The position numbers and the translations under genes were made by a program. Under the pieces are notes generated by a model. It saw only the letters and a list, made by a program, of their open reading frames with translations, had not been told where the DNA came from and ran no database searches. From Methanoculleus sp. (lineage in GTDB: Archaea > Halobacteriota > Methanomicrobia > Methanomicrobiales > Methanoculleaceae): a stretch of 64,000 nt of DNA. Positions 38,985 through 47,425 of the stretch are shown here, one piece after another (position 1 is the stretch's first letter; the number at the start of each line of letters is the position of its first letter). The stretch spans positions 112,869 to 176,868 of the forward strand of contig NZ_JAJGBK010000003.1 of NCBI RefSeq assembly GCF_020696975.1, given 5' to 3'.

Positions 38985-39352
38985 ACAGGGCGTCAGCTTA
39001 CGGGCCGATAAACGTTCCCAAGTTAATTTACTCTTCTAATTCATTTTGGGCCAGCTCCGGCTTCCGATGCATCCGCGCCTGCAACTTACAAATACTGCCC
39101 CCTAATTTCCCAGTACACCCAGACTCTGGATGGATGCCTCCCAGACCAGCACCGCAACGCTGACTGCTTACAACCACATCGGGTCAGTGAGGCAGTACAG
39201 CCCGATACCGATTGCGATCACCGGAGGCTAAGTTCGGGGATGAGGATGGAGAGTTCGGGCTTCTAGGTTATAGTTACCTGCTGGCCTGTCATGATGCAGG
39301 GTTGCGGCGGGAGAGAGAAAAAAGGGTTGCAGAAAGGATGTAGAATAAATTA
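38985..39352. other. Intergenic, no supported gene
   Basis: A 34-codon frame at about 39131-39230 ends in YSPIPIAITGG but has no clear ribosome binding site. No repeat or RNA gene stands out. Confidence 0.4.
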
Positions 39353-39976
39353 TTATAGATTAAAACTTGAGACAACCATCTCTTCTGTATATAATACGTC
39401 ATTACTAGAATTATATTCTAACTTCACTTTTATGTTGGATAATGCATAGAGGTCACATAATTTGTAACCTGCCACTTTCCAGTATTTCTCCCTCTCTTCC
39501 CGAATATCCCAAGCAATTACTAAGTGCCTAGCGTCGGAGTCAATTTTGGTTCCTGTGCTATAATAAAAAGAACGAAGACCATTATCCCAGTTCTTGCTGA
39601 CAACTTTAGACTCCAGATATGTTACTCTCCCGAAAGCATCAACAACTTTCATGTCTGGATAGCCAGATTTTTTTAATTGAGTTGGCTTCAACGTTGTTTT
39701 TTTCAATTCTTCCACAAAAACTTCTTCAAACTGTTTACCAACATCATTTGGTCTTTCACCGTGATATCGAGTCCTAGTTCTGTCGATATAGCGTATAAAG
39801 TTACGAGCAGCCTTTTCTAACTCATTAAAAAGAACTAAATCATCGGGATTATTCCCAGGATCTAACTTTTCTACTTTGAAACCGGTTGTTCCTTCAACTA
39901 GGTCCGGGAAAGCAACTTTTCCAGATATCTGGGCAACCATAGAATGTAATTCCTGAAAAGAGGGGATTTTGGTCAT
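39353..39976 (-). CDS. Type II restriction endonuclease (putative)
   Basis: The 207-aa protein is AT-rich and carries GYPDMKVVDAFGRVTYLESK, a PD-(D/E)XK nuclease core (Pro-Asp, then Glu-x-Lys). It lies 16 bases downstream of a DNA methyltransferase in the same operon, which is the main reason for the call. ATG 39976 is preferred to the TTG one codon earlier. The recognition sequence cannot be read. Confidence 0.75.
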   Translation of the reverse strand: MTKIPSFQELHSMVAQISGKVAFPDLVEGTTGFKVEKLDPGNNPDDLVLFNELEKAARNFIRYIDRTRTRYHGERPNDVGKQFEEVFVEELKKTTLKPTQLKKSGYPDMKVVDAFGRVTYLESKVVSKNWDNGLRSFYYSTGTKIDSDARHLVIAWDIREEREKYWKVAGYKLCDLYALSNIKVKLEYNSSNDVLYTEEMVVSSFNL

Positions 39977-39992
39977 CAATAGACCATATTAG

Positions 39993-40856
39993 TTAACTGG
40001 CTAAAAAGCTTTCTCCTGAGTTGCTTTCAGTTTTGATGCCTCCACATGGTATACGAGCGTTTGCAATATCTATGTAGGTCGGATCTATTTCAAAGCCGAT
40101 ATAGTTGACACCTAGTCTGGCACATGCAACTGCGGTTGTCCCTATGCCCATGAACGGATCTAAAACCAAGCTTGTGCGGTCAAGCCCGTGATCCAGAATG
40201 CACATCTCAGGTAATTTTGTTGGAAACACCGCTGGATGCGGTCGTGAATCTTGTATTGTTTCATAGGGGATGAACCATGTATTACCCCGGTCTCGCTTAT
40301 CTGAGCCATTAGGAGATTTCCATCGTTTAATGTTGCTCTTATCTTGGTATGGAACACCAATCGCAATTTTATCGAGCTTTACAGTGCCCGTTTTGGTAAA
40401 GTGGAAAATAAACTCATGACAGTCATGATGAAATCTCTGGCTGTTGACTGGCTTATAGTGACCAACGGCGATGTCCTTATCGAACTTCGCATATTTTTTA
40501 ACCTGCTCCCCAGGTATGGCAATAGACTTTATCCAGTGAATCATATTTTGCAGGGCAAACAAATCTTCGAATGCAAGAGCGACTTTCATCGGGATCCAGG
40601 GATTTGTGAGCGTCCCTCCAATGTTTAGGAAAAAAGACCCGTCATCCTTCATCACCCGTTTGCACTCGATTGCAACTTTATGCAGCCAATCGAGATATTC
40701 CTGCTCGGATTTTTTATCTTCATAGGTATTATATTGGATGCCGATGTTATACGGCGGTGATGTCACAATAACGTCTACAGAGTTATCCTTCATTTTCTTT
40801 AGTCCTGCTAAACAATCCATTTGATATATCCTATTTACTTCGGTGATCTCAGTCAT
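39993..40856 (-). CDS. Type II DNA methyltransferase (beta class)
   Basis: The 287-aa protein has motif [13 protein letters not shown] near the N-terminus and the AdoMet motif [18 protein letters not shown] near the C-terminus, the beta-class order. TSPPY favours N4-cytosine methylation, but N6-adenine is possible. It protects the host against the neighbouring nuclease. It is preceded by the DUF2080-type gene at 35 bases, with GGGAGC before the ATG. Confidence 0.9.
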   Translation of the reverse strand: MTEITEVNRIYQMDCLAGLKKMKDNSVDVIVTSPPYNIGIQYNTYEDKKSEQEYLDWLHKVAIECKRVMKDDGSFFLNIGGTLTNPWIPMKVALAFEDLFALQNMIHWIKSIAIPGEQVKKYAKFDKDIAVGHYKPVNSQRFHHDCHEFIFHFTKTGTVKLDKIAIGVPYQDKSNIKRWKSPNGSDKRDRGNTWFIPYETIQDSRPHPAVFPTKLPEMCILDHGLDRTSLVLDPFMGIGTTAVACARLGVNYIGFEIDPTYIDIANARIPCGGIKTESNSGESFLAS

Positions 40857-40891
40857 AACCTGCTCCCTGCATTTTTCTGTTAAAATACGCC

Positions 40892-41056
40892 TTACTCTGT
40901 AGTTGGGTCACTGGTAACAGGATCCAATAAGATTATTTTCACTCGCTTCCCTACCCAGTCGACTGGCACGTACACCCTACCCGAGTTTCCAGAATTTTTT
41001 ACAGTTTTCTCTAATATTTGGAATCCGTTTATTTTTATTTCCATTTGTTCGTTCAT
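40892..41056 (-). CDS. DUF2080-like small AbrB-type protein
   Basis: The 54-aa protein [20 protein letters not shown] continues to [19 protein letters not shown] and KIILLDP. This fits the DUF2080 transposon-associated family and the swapped-hairpin AbrB fold. It is the first gene of the methyltransferase-endonuclease operon and could act as its regulator. The family name in databases points to mobile elements, but no transposase is present here. Confidence 0.65.
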   Translation of the reverse strand: MNEQMEIKINGFQILEKTVKNSGNSGRVYVPVDWVGKRVKIILLDPVTSDPTTE

Positions 41057-41344
41057 AAATTCAAATTGTAGCCATACAATAAATACATTGTGCTATTATA
41101 TAGCCACAATTAGGTTAATAATCTTCTACTATCTTGAGAGAAAGTTGTTTTGGAATCAGGGGATAGAATTGACCTAGCCCTAGTTTTGAGCATGTATTAT
41201 TCTACCTACTGGAGTGTGCATACTGCTTCCCAATCACGGCAGCGCCATGACCATGACCCAAGTGAGTTGAGGTCCCAGTCAGTCAGATGCGAAAAGATGC
41301 AATAGTATTAGATGGTATTGGAATGATTTGGGATGAATTATAAT

Positions 41345-41370
41345 ACAGTGTGATACACTGTGTTACAGTG
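41345..41370. promoter_or_regulatory. Palindrome ACAGTGT-GAT-ACACTGT with extra half-site
   Basis: The palindrome is at 41345-41361 and a further ACAGTG at 41365-41370. It lies in the AT-rich gap between the R-M operon and the 58-aa gene. Operator-like; the regulator is unknown. Confidence 0.4.
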
Positions 41371-41491
41371 GGTTAAATTGGATTAAGAGGCACTAAATGG
41401 CTTATTTTCGACATCGTCGGCGACAAGAATATATATGCTGACAAGCTAATTAGAATTACAATCAATAGGGGGTGTCAGAAGAGTCTGAAAC

Positions 41492-41545
41492 GAGATGATC
41501 AGAGATGGACGATGTTCGCGCATCAGTCCATCTGATCAAATCTCC
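41492..41545. other. Long hairpin
   Basis: TGATCAGAGATGGAC at 41496-41510 pairs with GTCCATCTGATCA at 41526-41538 (two-base bulge). Inside, GATG pairs with CATC around the loop TTCGCG, and GAGAT/ATCTC extends the base. It could be a small RNA, a terminator or a transposon-end hairpin. The remaining parts of 41057-41624 hold no gene; TATATATGC near 41430 may be a promoter. Confidence 0.55.
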
Positions 41546-41624
41546 TAAATAGATGCAATTTCACCAATTGCTATATCTATTCTAGGCGTTTTGGTATAAA
41601 AAAGTAGCGCAAATTGAGCAAAAA

Positions 41625-41801
41625 ATGCCGGAGGTTAAAACCTTGATTGGTACGATAATCGCCCTCATCGTAATGGGCGCCATTATCGCATCCATCCCGG
41701 TGCTTAAAGATGCAGGAGAAGCTATCGTCGCACTTGGCGTACTTGGCTTCGCCTGCTTAATTGCTGGGATGATCATTGATGCAACAAGTGGAATTGCATG
41801 A
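41625..41801 (+). CDS. 58-aa membrane peptide
   Basis: MPEVKTLIGTIIALIVMGAI begins a protein with two hydrophobic helices (residues 7-27 and 34-51) joined by a short polar turn VLKDAGEA. It has a short charged start and no signal cleavage site that I can see. It could be a toxin-like, phage-like or structural membrane peptide. Not recognised. Confidence 0.5.
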   Translation: MPEVKTLIGTIIALIVMGAIIASIPVLKDAGEAIVALGVLGFACLIAGMIIDATSGIA

Positions 41802-41876
41802 GGGGAACTAAATCATAAAAACTCAACTCTTTTTTCCCCCTCAAAAATTCCCTGAATCAATCGGACTTTTGGTCTG

Positions 41877-42290
41877 TTACACGCCACCAATGCCAAGGAC
41901 ACCAGCAAGTTTTTTCCGAATCTCTATCAGATCATCTTTCTCAAGGGTGAATCTATAATTTCCATTGAAATATTCCCGGTTTATTGTGAAGATTTGCTCG
42001 CATTTTACAACTGTATCATGTTCCAGCTCAGGATATTTTCGTGCTTCAAGGAGGTAATGATAGAATGACCGCATTACTCCTTTGTCGTTATCCCAGTGAT
42101 CATCCAGCCGGAAAGAGGTCATTGGAACACAAATAATCGTCAGGTGCCGCGGTCGGGAAACGATCCTGGGGTTCATGACAACAGCAACAAAATGAGCCTT
42201 TTTGATCGTATTTGGTGAAACTCCTGTGTGCGCTGTGAGATCAAAAAAATGGACTGAACCAGGACCAATGGGAGATGGTGATGAATGCAA
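41877..42290 (-). CDS. PemK/MazF-like toxin of a Panacea pair
   Basis: The 137-aa protein starts with TTG, two bases after the antitoxin stop, with GAGGAA as ribosome binding site. The core VHFFDLTAHTG, then FVAVVMNPRIVSRPRHLTII and CVPMTS, resembles the PemK/MazF endoribonuclease fold. Pairing with a Panacea protein supports a toxin role. The identification rests on weak sequence likeness plus context. Confidence 0.55.
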   Translation of the reverse strand: MHSSPSPIGPGSVHFFDLTAHTGVSPNTIKKAHFVAVVMNPRIVSRPRHLTIICVPMTSFRLDDHWDNDKGVMRSFYHYLLEARKYPELEHDTVVKCEQIFTINREYFNGNYRFTLEKDDLIEIRKKLAGVLGIGGV

Positions 42291-42292
42291 AC

Positions 42293-42901
42293 TTATTCCT
42301 CTTTCAATGCAGCCATCTGTAATTCGTGGATATATTCAGGCACTCTATCCTCGTAACCATCATCCATGTTCATCTCTAACTGACAGACACACTCAATTGC
42401 CTCTTGGTAATCAATGAAGGAGCAAAACTCATCCATCTCGTAGTCACTCAGCTCAAATTCTTCAATTGGAATCTGATCCATCTTTCCATGGTTCTTCCAG
42501 AGTGCCATACGGTGCGTGATCTCGCTGATCTCTTCAGTGTGATATGCTTTGAGTAGTCTTATGATTTTATCAAACAACTCCCTTTCCTCATCGGAGAACA
42601 AAGAGCGATTGCATTGCTGCTTTGGATGATATGTATACTTTGTTCGCTCTTCGTCGATCTGCTCGACACAAACATCATATTGCGGCTGAGTTGCTCCAGA
42701 GACCTCGAAAGCATGCGCGGGAACTGGCCCTGCTTTCATTCTGATGTATTCATCGTCCAGTAATGTGTTGCCGTAGTTGTTATAGTGGATAAGATCTGTG
42801 AAGAACACGAACTTCATTAATTTTGTTCTTCCAATGTCTGGGTACTCCTCCATTGCGTAAAGGAGTGCGTTTAACCTTTTCACCCTCTCCATGATCAGCA
42901 C
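42293..42901 (-). CDS. Panacea (SocA/DUF4065) domain antitoxin
   Basis: The 202-aa protein has the Panacea signature: KLMKFVFFTDLIHYNNYGNT followed by YIRMKAGPVP. Panacea proteins neutralise many unrelated toxins encoded next to them. The second start MERVKRL (42892) is also possible. A TATA-like TTATATAG at about 42950 precedes it. It is the first gene of a two-gene operon in an AT-rich segment. Confidence 0.8.
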   Translation of the reverse strand: MLIMERVKRLNALLYAMEEYPDIGRTKLMKFVFFTDLIHYNNYGNTLLDDEYIRMKAGPVPAHAFEVSGATQPQYDVCVEQIDEERTKYTYHPKQQCNRSLFSDEERELFDKIIRLLKAYHTEEISEITHRMALWKNHGKMDQIPIEEFELSDYEMDEFCSFIDYQEAIECVCQLEMNMDDGYEDRVPEYIHELQMAALKEE

Positions 42902-43117
42902 GCCCTCTGTCTGAACGCCTCAATGGATATTTGAGTCTATAATGTAATACTATATAATATTTGATATTATTGCCCGCGTTGCTCATCCCTGTTCGCTATA
43001 ACGACACGGATTCTTTACACGATAGCATTGCTTTTCTGCTTCATACCGTATGCATCCCCACCACAGCAAATGAAACTCTTAACCCCCCGGACACCCCACC
43101 TACAATAACATTCAGCC

Positions 43118-44020
43118 ATGATCACCTTCCTCTCCGGCGGAACCGGGACGCCTGCGCTCATCCGGGGCGTCCGGCAGATCCTCTACGACAGCGAGATCGC
43201 CGTCGTCGCGAATACCGCCGAGGATCTCTGGATATCGGGCGGCCACTGTGCGCCTGATATCGACACCGCCGTCTTCCTCTTTGCCGGCATCCTCGATACC
43301 GGGCGGTGGTGGGGGATCAAGGGCGACACCTACGCCACCCATAACTACCTCCCGAAGGTGGCGGGCGGGGAACCCTTCCCGGTCGGCGACCGTGCCCGGG
43401 CCGTCCAGATCGCCCGGGCGGCGCTCCTCGGCGCGGGTCTGACCCTGACGGAGGCGGTCCGGGCGCAGTCCCGTGCGCTCAACATCGGGGCGACCGTCCT
43501 CCCGGTGACCGACGATGCGGCCGGCATCCTCGTCGACACCGGGACCGAGCGCCTCCCGCTCCCCACCTACCAGATGGCCGCCGCGGCCGATACCGAGGTG
43601 CGGGAACTTATCAGGCCGGCCTCCCCGGCGGTCACGGACGAGGTCCGGGCGGTGATCGAGGAAAGCGACGCCGTCGTGATCGGCCCCGCGAACCCGGCCG
43701 CAAGCGTCCTCCCCATCCTTGAGTGCGCCGGCATGCGGGACCTTCTCCGCGATCGCTTCGTCGTCGCGGTCTCCCCGTTCCGCGGGGACGTCGCGCCGGA
43801 CCCAAAGGACGCCGCGCTCATGTACGCCGCCGGCGAGAAACCGACCTCCCCGGGGGTATCCCGGCTCTATGGGGATATCGTCGACGTCTTCGTCCAGGAC
43901 CGCCACGACCCCGATGAGGTCCCCGGCTCGCTCCGCCTGGAGACCGGTCTCCTGCACAGCCGGCAGGCCGAGTCCCTTGCCTGGGACATCACGGCGGTTA
44001 TACGGCACGCTGTTTCGTGA
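43118..44020 (+). CDS. cofD: CofD-family 2-phospho-L-lactate transferase, copy 1
   Basis: The 300-aa protein opens with [20 protein letters not shown] (phosphate-binding SGGTGTP) and holds NTAEDLWISGGHCAPDID and AGILDTGRWWGIKGDTY, the Fo and GTP-derivative binding blocks of CofD. CofD joins the phospholactyl group to Fo in coenzyme F420 synthesis. It is 73 bases upstream of a second cofD; which one is the main enzyme is unclear. This copy has ISGGHCAPDID where copy 2 has [11 protein letters not shown]. Confidence 0.85.
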   Translation: MITFLSGGTGTPALIRGVRQILYDSEIAVVANTAEDLWISGGHCAPDIDTAVFLFAGILDTGRWWGIKGDTYATHNYLPKVAGGEPFPVGDRARAVQIARAALLGAGLTLTEAVRAQSRALNIGATVLPVTDDAAGILVDTGTERLPLPTYQMAAAADTEVRELIRPASPAVTDEVRAVIEESDAVVIGPANPAASVLPILECAGMRDLLRDRFVVAVSPFRGDVAPDPKDAALMYAAGEKPTSPGVSRLYGDIVDVFVQDRHDPDEVPGSLRLETGLLHSRQAESLAWDITAVIRHAVS

Positions 44021-44093
44021 AAATAGGGCATTGACCCCCGGGCAAAGTTTGGCAAAATTCATATACGGATGCGCTTGATACGCTAATTATCCA

Positions 44094-44996
44094 ATGATAA
44101 CCTTCCTCTCGGGCGGGACCGGGACCCCGAAACTCCTCCGCGGAATGCGCGAACTGCTGGACGAGCGGGAGATCGCGGTCGTCGTCAACACGGCCGAGGA
44201 TATGTGGCTCTCGGGCAACCACCTCTCGCCCGATATCGATACGGTCATGTACCTCTTCGCAGGCATCCTCGATACCGGCAAGTGGTGGGGGATCCGCGAC
44301 GACACTTACATCACCCACGACCTCGTCGCGAGGCTCGGGATCGACGAGTTCATCGCCGTCGGGGACCAGGACCGGGCGGTCCACGTTGCGCGGGGCGAGA
44401 TGCTCCGGCGCGGGATGCGGCTCACCGAGGCGACAAAAGCCCTCTGCAGGAGCCTCGCCGCCCGTGCGACCGTTCTTCCCATGACCGATTCTCCCGTGAC
44501 GACCTACGTCTGCACGCAGAAGGGCGAGATACACTTCCAGGAGTACTGGGTGAAGCACCGGGGAGACGTGCCGATCGACGGCGTCGTCCGCCGGTCCAGC
44601 GAACCGCCGGTCGCGACCGACGAGGTCATCAGGGCGATCGAGGCGAGCGATGCCGTGGTGATCGGGCCGAGCAACCCGGTCACGAGTATCTCCCCGATTC
44701 TCGAGTGCGCCGGGGTGAAGGAGGCGCTCCGCCGGCAGTGCGTCATCGCGGTCAGCCCCTTCATCGGGGATGCCCCGGTCAGCGGCCCGGCGGCGGCCCT
44801 GATGCGGGCCTTCGGAAAAGAGGCTTCATCCGCCGGGACCCTCAGTCTCTACGAGGAGTTCGTGGACGTCTTCATCCAGGATATCCGTGACCCGGTCGCG
44901 GTCGAGGGAGCGCTCCGCCTGGATACCCTGATGGTCAACCGGGGCAAGAGCCTCGACCTCGCAAAGAACATCCTCACCCTGATCTACGGGTGCTGA
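44094..44996 (+). CDS. cofD: CofD, 2-phospho-L-lactate transferase, copy 2
   Basis: This 300-aa paralogue begins [20 protein letters not shown] and keeps [18 protein letters not shown] and [20 protein letters not shown], the more canonical CofD sequence. It has its own TATA-like TTCATATACG at about 44058. It acts in the cytoplasm in the last but one stage of F420 assembly, before CofE adds glutamates. The gene pair arose by tandem duplication, with clear divergence. Confidence 0.92.
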   Translation: MITFLSGGTGTPKLLRGMRELLDEREIAVVVNTAEDMWLSGNHLSPDIDTVMYLFAGILDTGKWWGIRDDTYITHDLVARLGIDEFIAVGDQDRAVHVARGEMLRRGMRLTEATKALCRSLAARATVLPMTDSPVTTYVCTQKGEIHFQEYWVKHRGDVPIDGVVRRSSEPPVATDEVIRAIEASDAVVIGPSNPVTSISPILECAGVKEALRRQCVIAVSPFIGDAPVSGPAAALMRAFGKEASSAGTLSLYEEFVDVFIQDIRDPVAVEGALRLDTLMVNRGKSLDLAKNILTLIYGC

Positions 44997-45004
44997 AGAA
45001 CCCC

Positions 45005-45394
45005 TCACTCTTTCTTCTGCTTGCTGCGATAGTCCTCTATCGCCGAGTGGAGCGCGTCCGCCGCGAGGTTCGAGCAGTGCATCTTCCGGGGCGGCAGCCC
45101 CTCGAGTTCGGTCGCCACGTCGTCGCGGGTGATCTTCATCGCCTCATCAAGCGTCTTTCCCCTGGCCATATCGGTCACCATGCTGCTCGTCGCGATCGCC
45201 GAGCCGCACCCGAACGTCCGAAACTTGATGTCCTCGATGACGTCGTCCTTGACCTTGATGAAGATCTCCATGATATCCCCGCAGACGGGGTTGCCGACCT
45301 TGCCGTAGCCGTCCGGGTTCTCGATCACCCCGACGTTGTGCGGGTTCATGAAGTGCTCCATCACCTTCTGGCTGTATCCGACCTGTTCTGCCAT
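45005..45394 (-). CDS. iscU: IscU/NifU-type iron-sulfur scaffold
   Basis: The 129-aa protein has the three scaffold cysteines in GNPVCGD, TFGCGSAIA and KMHCSNLA, with the conserved Asp after the first. It assembles Fe-S clusters from cysteine-derived or other sulfide. It is the last gene of the sulfur operon, 12 bases after the NifS-like gene, whose PLP lysine is missing. The usual scaffold function is likely; the sulfur source is not clear. Confidence 0.92.
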   Translation of the reverse strand: MAEQVGYSQKVMEHFMNPHNVGVIENPDGYGKVGNPVCGDIMEIFIKVKDDVIEDIKFRTFGCGSAIATSSMVTDMARGKTLDEAMKITRDDVATELEGLPPRKMHCSNLAADALHSAIEDYRSKQKKE

Positions 45395-45406
45395 AGTGGT
45401 ACCGTC

Positions 45407-46558
45407 CTATAGCGGTGTAATAGCCCGCAGGCGTTTAACTGTTTCTCTGGTGGCCTCGACGATCCGGGGCACCTGGTCAACGTTATTCCCGCGCCCGAGC
45501 GTCGCGATCATCGACCCGTGCGCCTCGTCGTGGGCGAGCCCGATGGCAAGGAGGACGTGCGAGGCCTCAAGCGTCCGGGAGGTGCACGCCGACCCGGTGG
45601 CGACCGCGATCCCGAGCATGTTCATGGCGAGCTGGATGCTCTCGCCCTCGATCCGCGAGAAGCGGAAACTCGCGTGATGGGGCAGCCGTTCCGTCGGGTG
45701 GCCGGTGAGGTATGCCTCCTCGATCTCCGTGATCCCGGCAATCAGCCGGTCCCGGATGGCGCGGAGGCGCCGGCTCTCCTCCGGCATCTCCTCCCCTGCA
45801 AGCCTCGCGGCCTCGCCCATGCAGGCGATGCCGAAGACGTTCTCGGTCCCGGGCCGGAGACCGCGCTCCTGCCCGCCCCCGACGAGGACCGGCTGGACCC
45901 GGACCCCCGGGCGGATGTAGAGCGCTCCCACTCCGTCCGGTCCCCCGAGCTGGTTTCCGGAGAGGGTGAGCAGGTCGATCCCGTCGCGCTCCACGTCGAT
46001 CGGTATCCTCCCCGCGGCGTCGGTGGCGTCCACGTGGAGGAGCCCTCCCCGGTCGTGGACGATCTCCGCGACCTCCCGGATCGGTTCGATCGTCCCGATC
46101 TCGTTGTTCGCGTAATGGACCGACGTGACGACGGTCTCCGGCGTCACCGCCCCGAGGGCGTCGAGATCGATCGTGCCGTAGCGGTCGACCGGGACCAGCG
46201 TGAGTACAAAACCGCTCTTCTGGAGGTCTTTTGCCGGGTTCAGGACCGATATGTGCTCGATGGCGCTCAGAACGACCGCCTTTCCGGCTCTTTGGTTTCG
46301 GAGCGCGGTCCCCCTTATCGCGATGTTGTTCGACTCGGTCGCCCCGCTGGTGAAGATGATCGAGTCCGGGGCGTTCGCCCCGATGAGCGCCGCCACCTTC
46401 TCCCGCGCGCGGAAGATGGCCTCCTGCGCTTCGAGCCCTTCCTGGTAGAGCGTGGAGGGGTTGCCGGCGAAGCCTTCCGGGAACTGCCTGCAGAACCGGG
46501 CAACCCCCGGATGGACCGGCATCGCCGCCGCGTGGTCGAGGTAGATCCGCTGCTCCAT
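45407..46558 (-). CDS. nifS: Cysteine-desulfurase homologue lacking the PLP lysine
   Basis: The 383-aa protein has the NifS/IscS class V fold: YLDHAAAMPV, TSGATESNNIAIRG, ANNEIGT, DATDAAGRIPID and the active-site Cys in TGSACTS (Cys325). The motif that should hold the Schiff-base lysine (SxHKxxGPxG) reads LSGNQLGGPDG, so Gln203 replaces Lys. The PLP-stacking His is also changed (SVHYANNE). An Archaeoglobus IscS is likewise known to lack this lysine, with Asp there. So it may be a sulfur-transfer or scaffold partner of IscU and not a PLP enzyme. ATG 46558 follows a good ribosome binding site. Confidence 0.88.
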   Translation of the reverse strand: MEQRIYLDHAAAMPVHPGVARFCRQFPEGFAGNPSTLYQEGLEAQEAIFRAREKVAALIGANAPDSIIFTSGATESNNIAIRGTALRNQRAGKAVVLSAIEHISVLNPAKDLQKSGFVLTLVPVDRYGTIDLDALGAVTPETVVTSVHYANNEIGTIEPIREVAEIVHDRGGLLHVDATDAAGRIPIDVERDGIDLLTLSGNQLGGPDGVGALYIRPGVRVQPVLVGGGQERGLRPGTENVFGIACMGEAARLAGEEMPEESRRLRAIRDRLIAGITEIEEAYLTGHPTERLPHHASFRFSRIEGESIQLAMNMLGIAVATGSACTSRTLEASHVLLAIGLAHDEAHGSMIATLGRGNNVDQVPRIVEATRETVKRLRAITPL

Positions 46559-46572
46559 CCGCCTGCAGCCCC

Positions 46573-46932
46573 TCAAAACGTAATGACCGCGTCGGCGTCG
46601 ACGGCGAGATCGTTCAAGGTGAGGGCACCGACGACCTGCCCCTCCTCGATGAAGTCGCCCCGATCGAGGCCGAGGAGCTGGGTGCTCTGCTCGCAGATGT
46701 AGATCTTTGCCCCCGCGGCGATCGCCTGATCCCTCATTTCAGAGAGTTTCGGGAAGTTCCCGACCTGGATCTCCTCCGCCGCACCCCTCTTGACGACCGT
46801 CACCCCCTTGATCATGAAGAAGATGTCCGCGTCCATGTCCATTGCGCGCGCCGTCATAGCGAGGACGAACGGCGCATACAGCCTCTCGGGGGCATCGGTC
46901 CCGCTGGTCTGGACATACAGTATCCGTGCCAT
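46573..46932 (-). CDS. DsrE/DsrF-family sulfur-relay protein
   Basis: The 119-aa protein (ILYVQTSGTDAPERLYAPFV, then YICEQSTQLLG) matches the DsrE/F-like fold, which carries sulfur on a cysteine or acts as the partner of TusA. Here a single Cys lies in IYICEQS. The gene follows the TusA-like genes with three bases between and precedes the NifS-like gene. Confidence 0.85.
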   Translation of the reverse strand: MARILYVQTSGTDAPERLYAPFVLAMTARAMDMDADIFFMIKGVTVVKRGAAEEIQVGNFPKLSEMRDQAIAAGAKIYICEQSTQLLGLDRGDFIEEGQVVGALTLNDLAVDADAVITF

Positions 46933-46935
46933 ATC

Positions 46936-47160
46936 TCACGCTCCTTTCTTGATTGAGAAGGTGGTCTTCTCTCCGGCCTTCTCCTCGGCTACAATCTCGT
47001 GTCCCATCCGCTTTGCCCAGACCCTGACATCCTCCCCGGTGGGCGCGTTGTCCACGTCGACCTTCAGGATCTCGCCGCTCGCGAGTCTGTCCATACCCTC
47101 TTTGAGCAGGATGACGGGCGCCTGGCAGTAGGTTCCCCGGGCATCCACGTAGCCGTCCAT
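46936..47160 (-). CDS. TusA-like sulfur carrier with CQAP
   Basis: The 74-aa protein begins MDGYVDARGTYCQAPVILLK. It has the TusA/SirA fold pattern, but the usual CPxP motif is CQAP. The cysteine that would carry persulfide is kept. Four bases separate it from the preceding TusA-like stop. Together with DsrE it probably hands sulfur along a relay. Confidence 0.85.
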   Translation of the reverse strand: MDGYVDARGTYCQAPVILLKEGMDRLASGEILKVDVDNAPTGEDVRVWAKRMGHEIVAEEKAGEKTTFSIKKGA

Positions 47161-47164
47161 CCGA

Positions 47165-47416
47165 TCACTTCGCTTCTACCGGCGCCACCCTTCCCTTGCG
47201 CAGAATGATGGTTGTCACGCCCGAGGTGACGTGCTCTTCCTCGAGCGTGTGCCCCCTCTCGCCGGCCCAGGTCCTGACCATCTCGACAAGGTCCGGTTTG
47301 TCGGTCGTCACCTGCAGGATCTGCCCCTCGTTGAGCGCATTCATCTCCGCCTCAATCGAGAGCATGGGCGACTGGCAGATGCCAACGCAGCTCACCGTCT
47401 TATCTGCATACATCAT
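47165..47416 (-). CDS. TusA-like sulfur carrier with CQSP
   Basis: The 83-aa protein MMYADKTVSCVGICQSPMLS has the TusA-type C-x-S-P element with Gln after Cys and an additional Cys five residues earlier. I placed the start at ATG 47416, with GGTG a few bases upstream; a GTG at 47425 is also open. It sits between two other TusA-like genes in the operon. Confidence 0.82.
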   Translation of the reverse strand: MMYADKTVSCVGICQSPMLSIEAEMNALNEGQILQVTTDKPDLVEMVRTWAGERGHTLEEEHVTSGVTTIILRKGRVAPVEAK

Positions 47417-47425
47417 CGGTATCAC

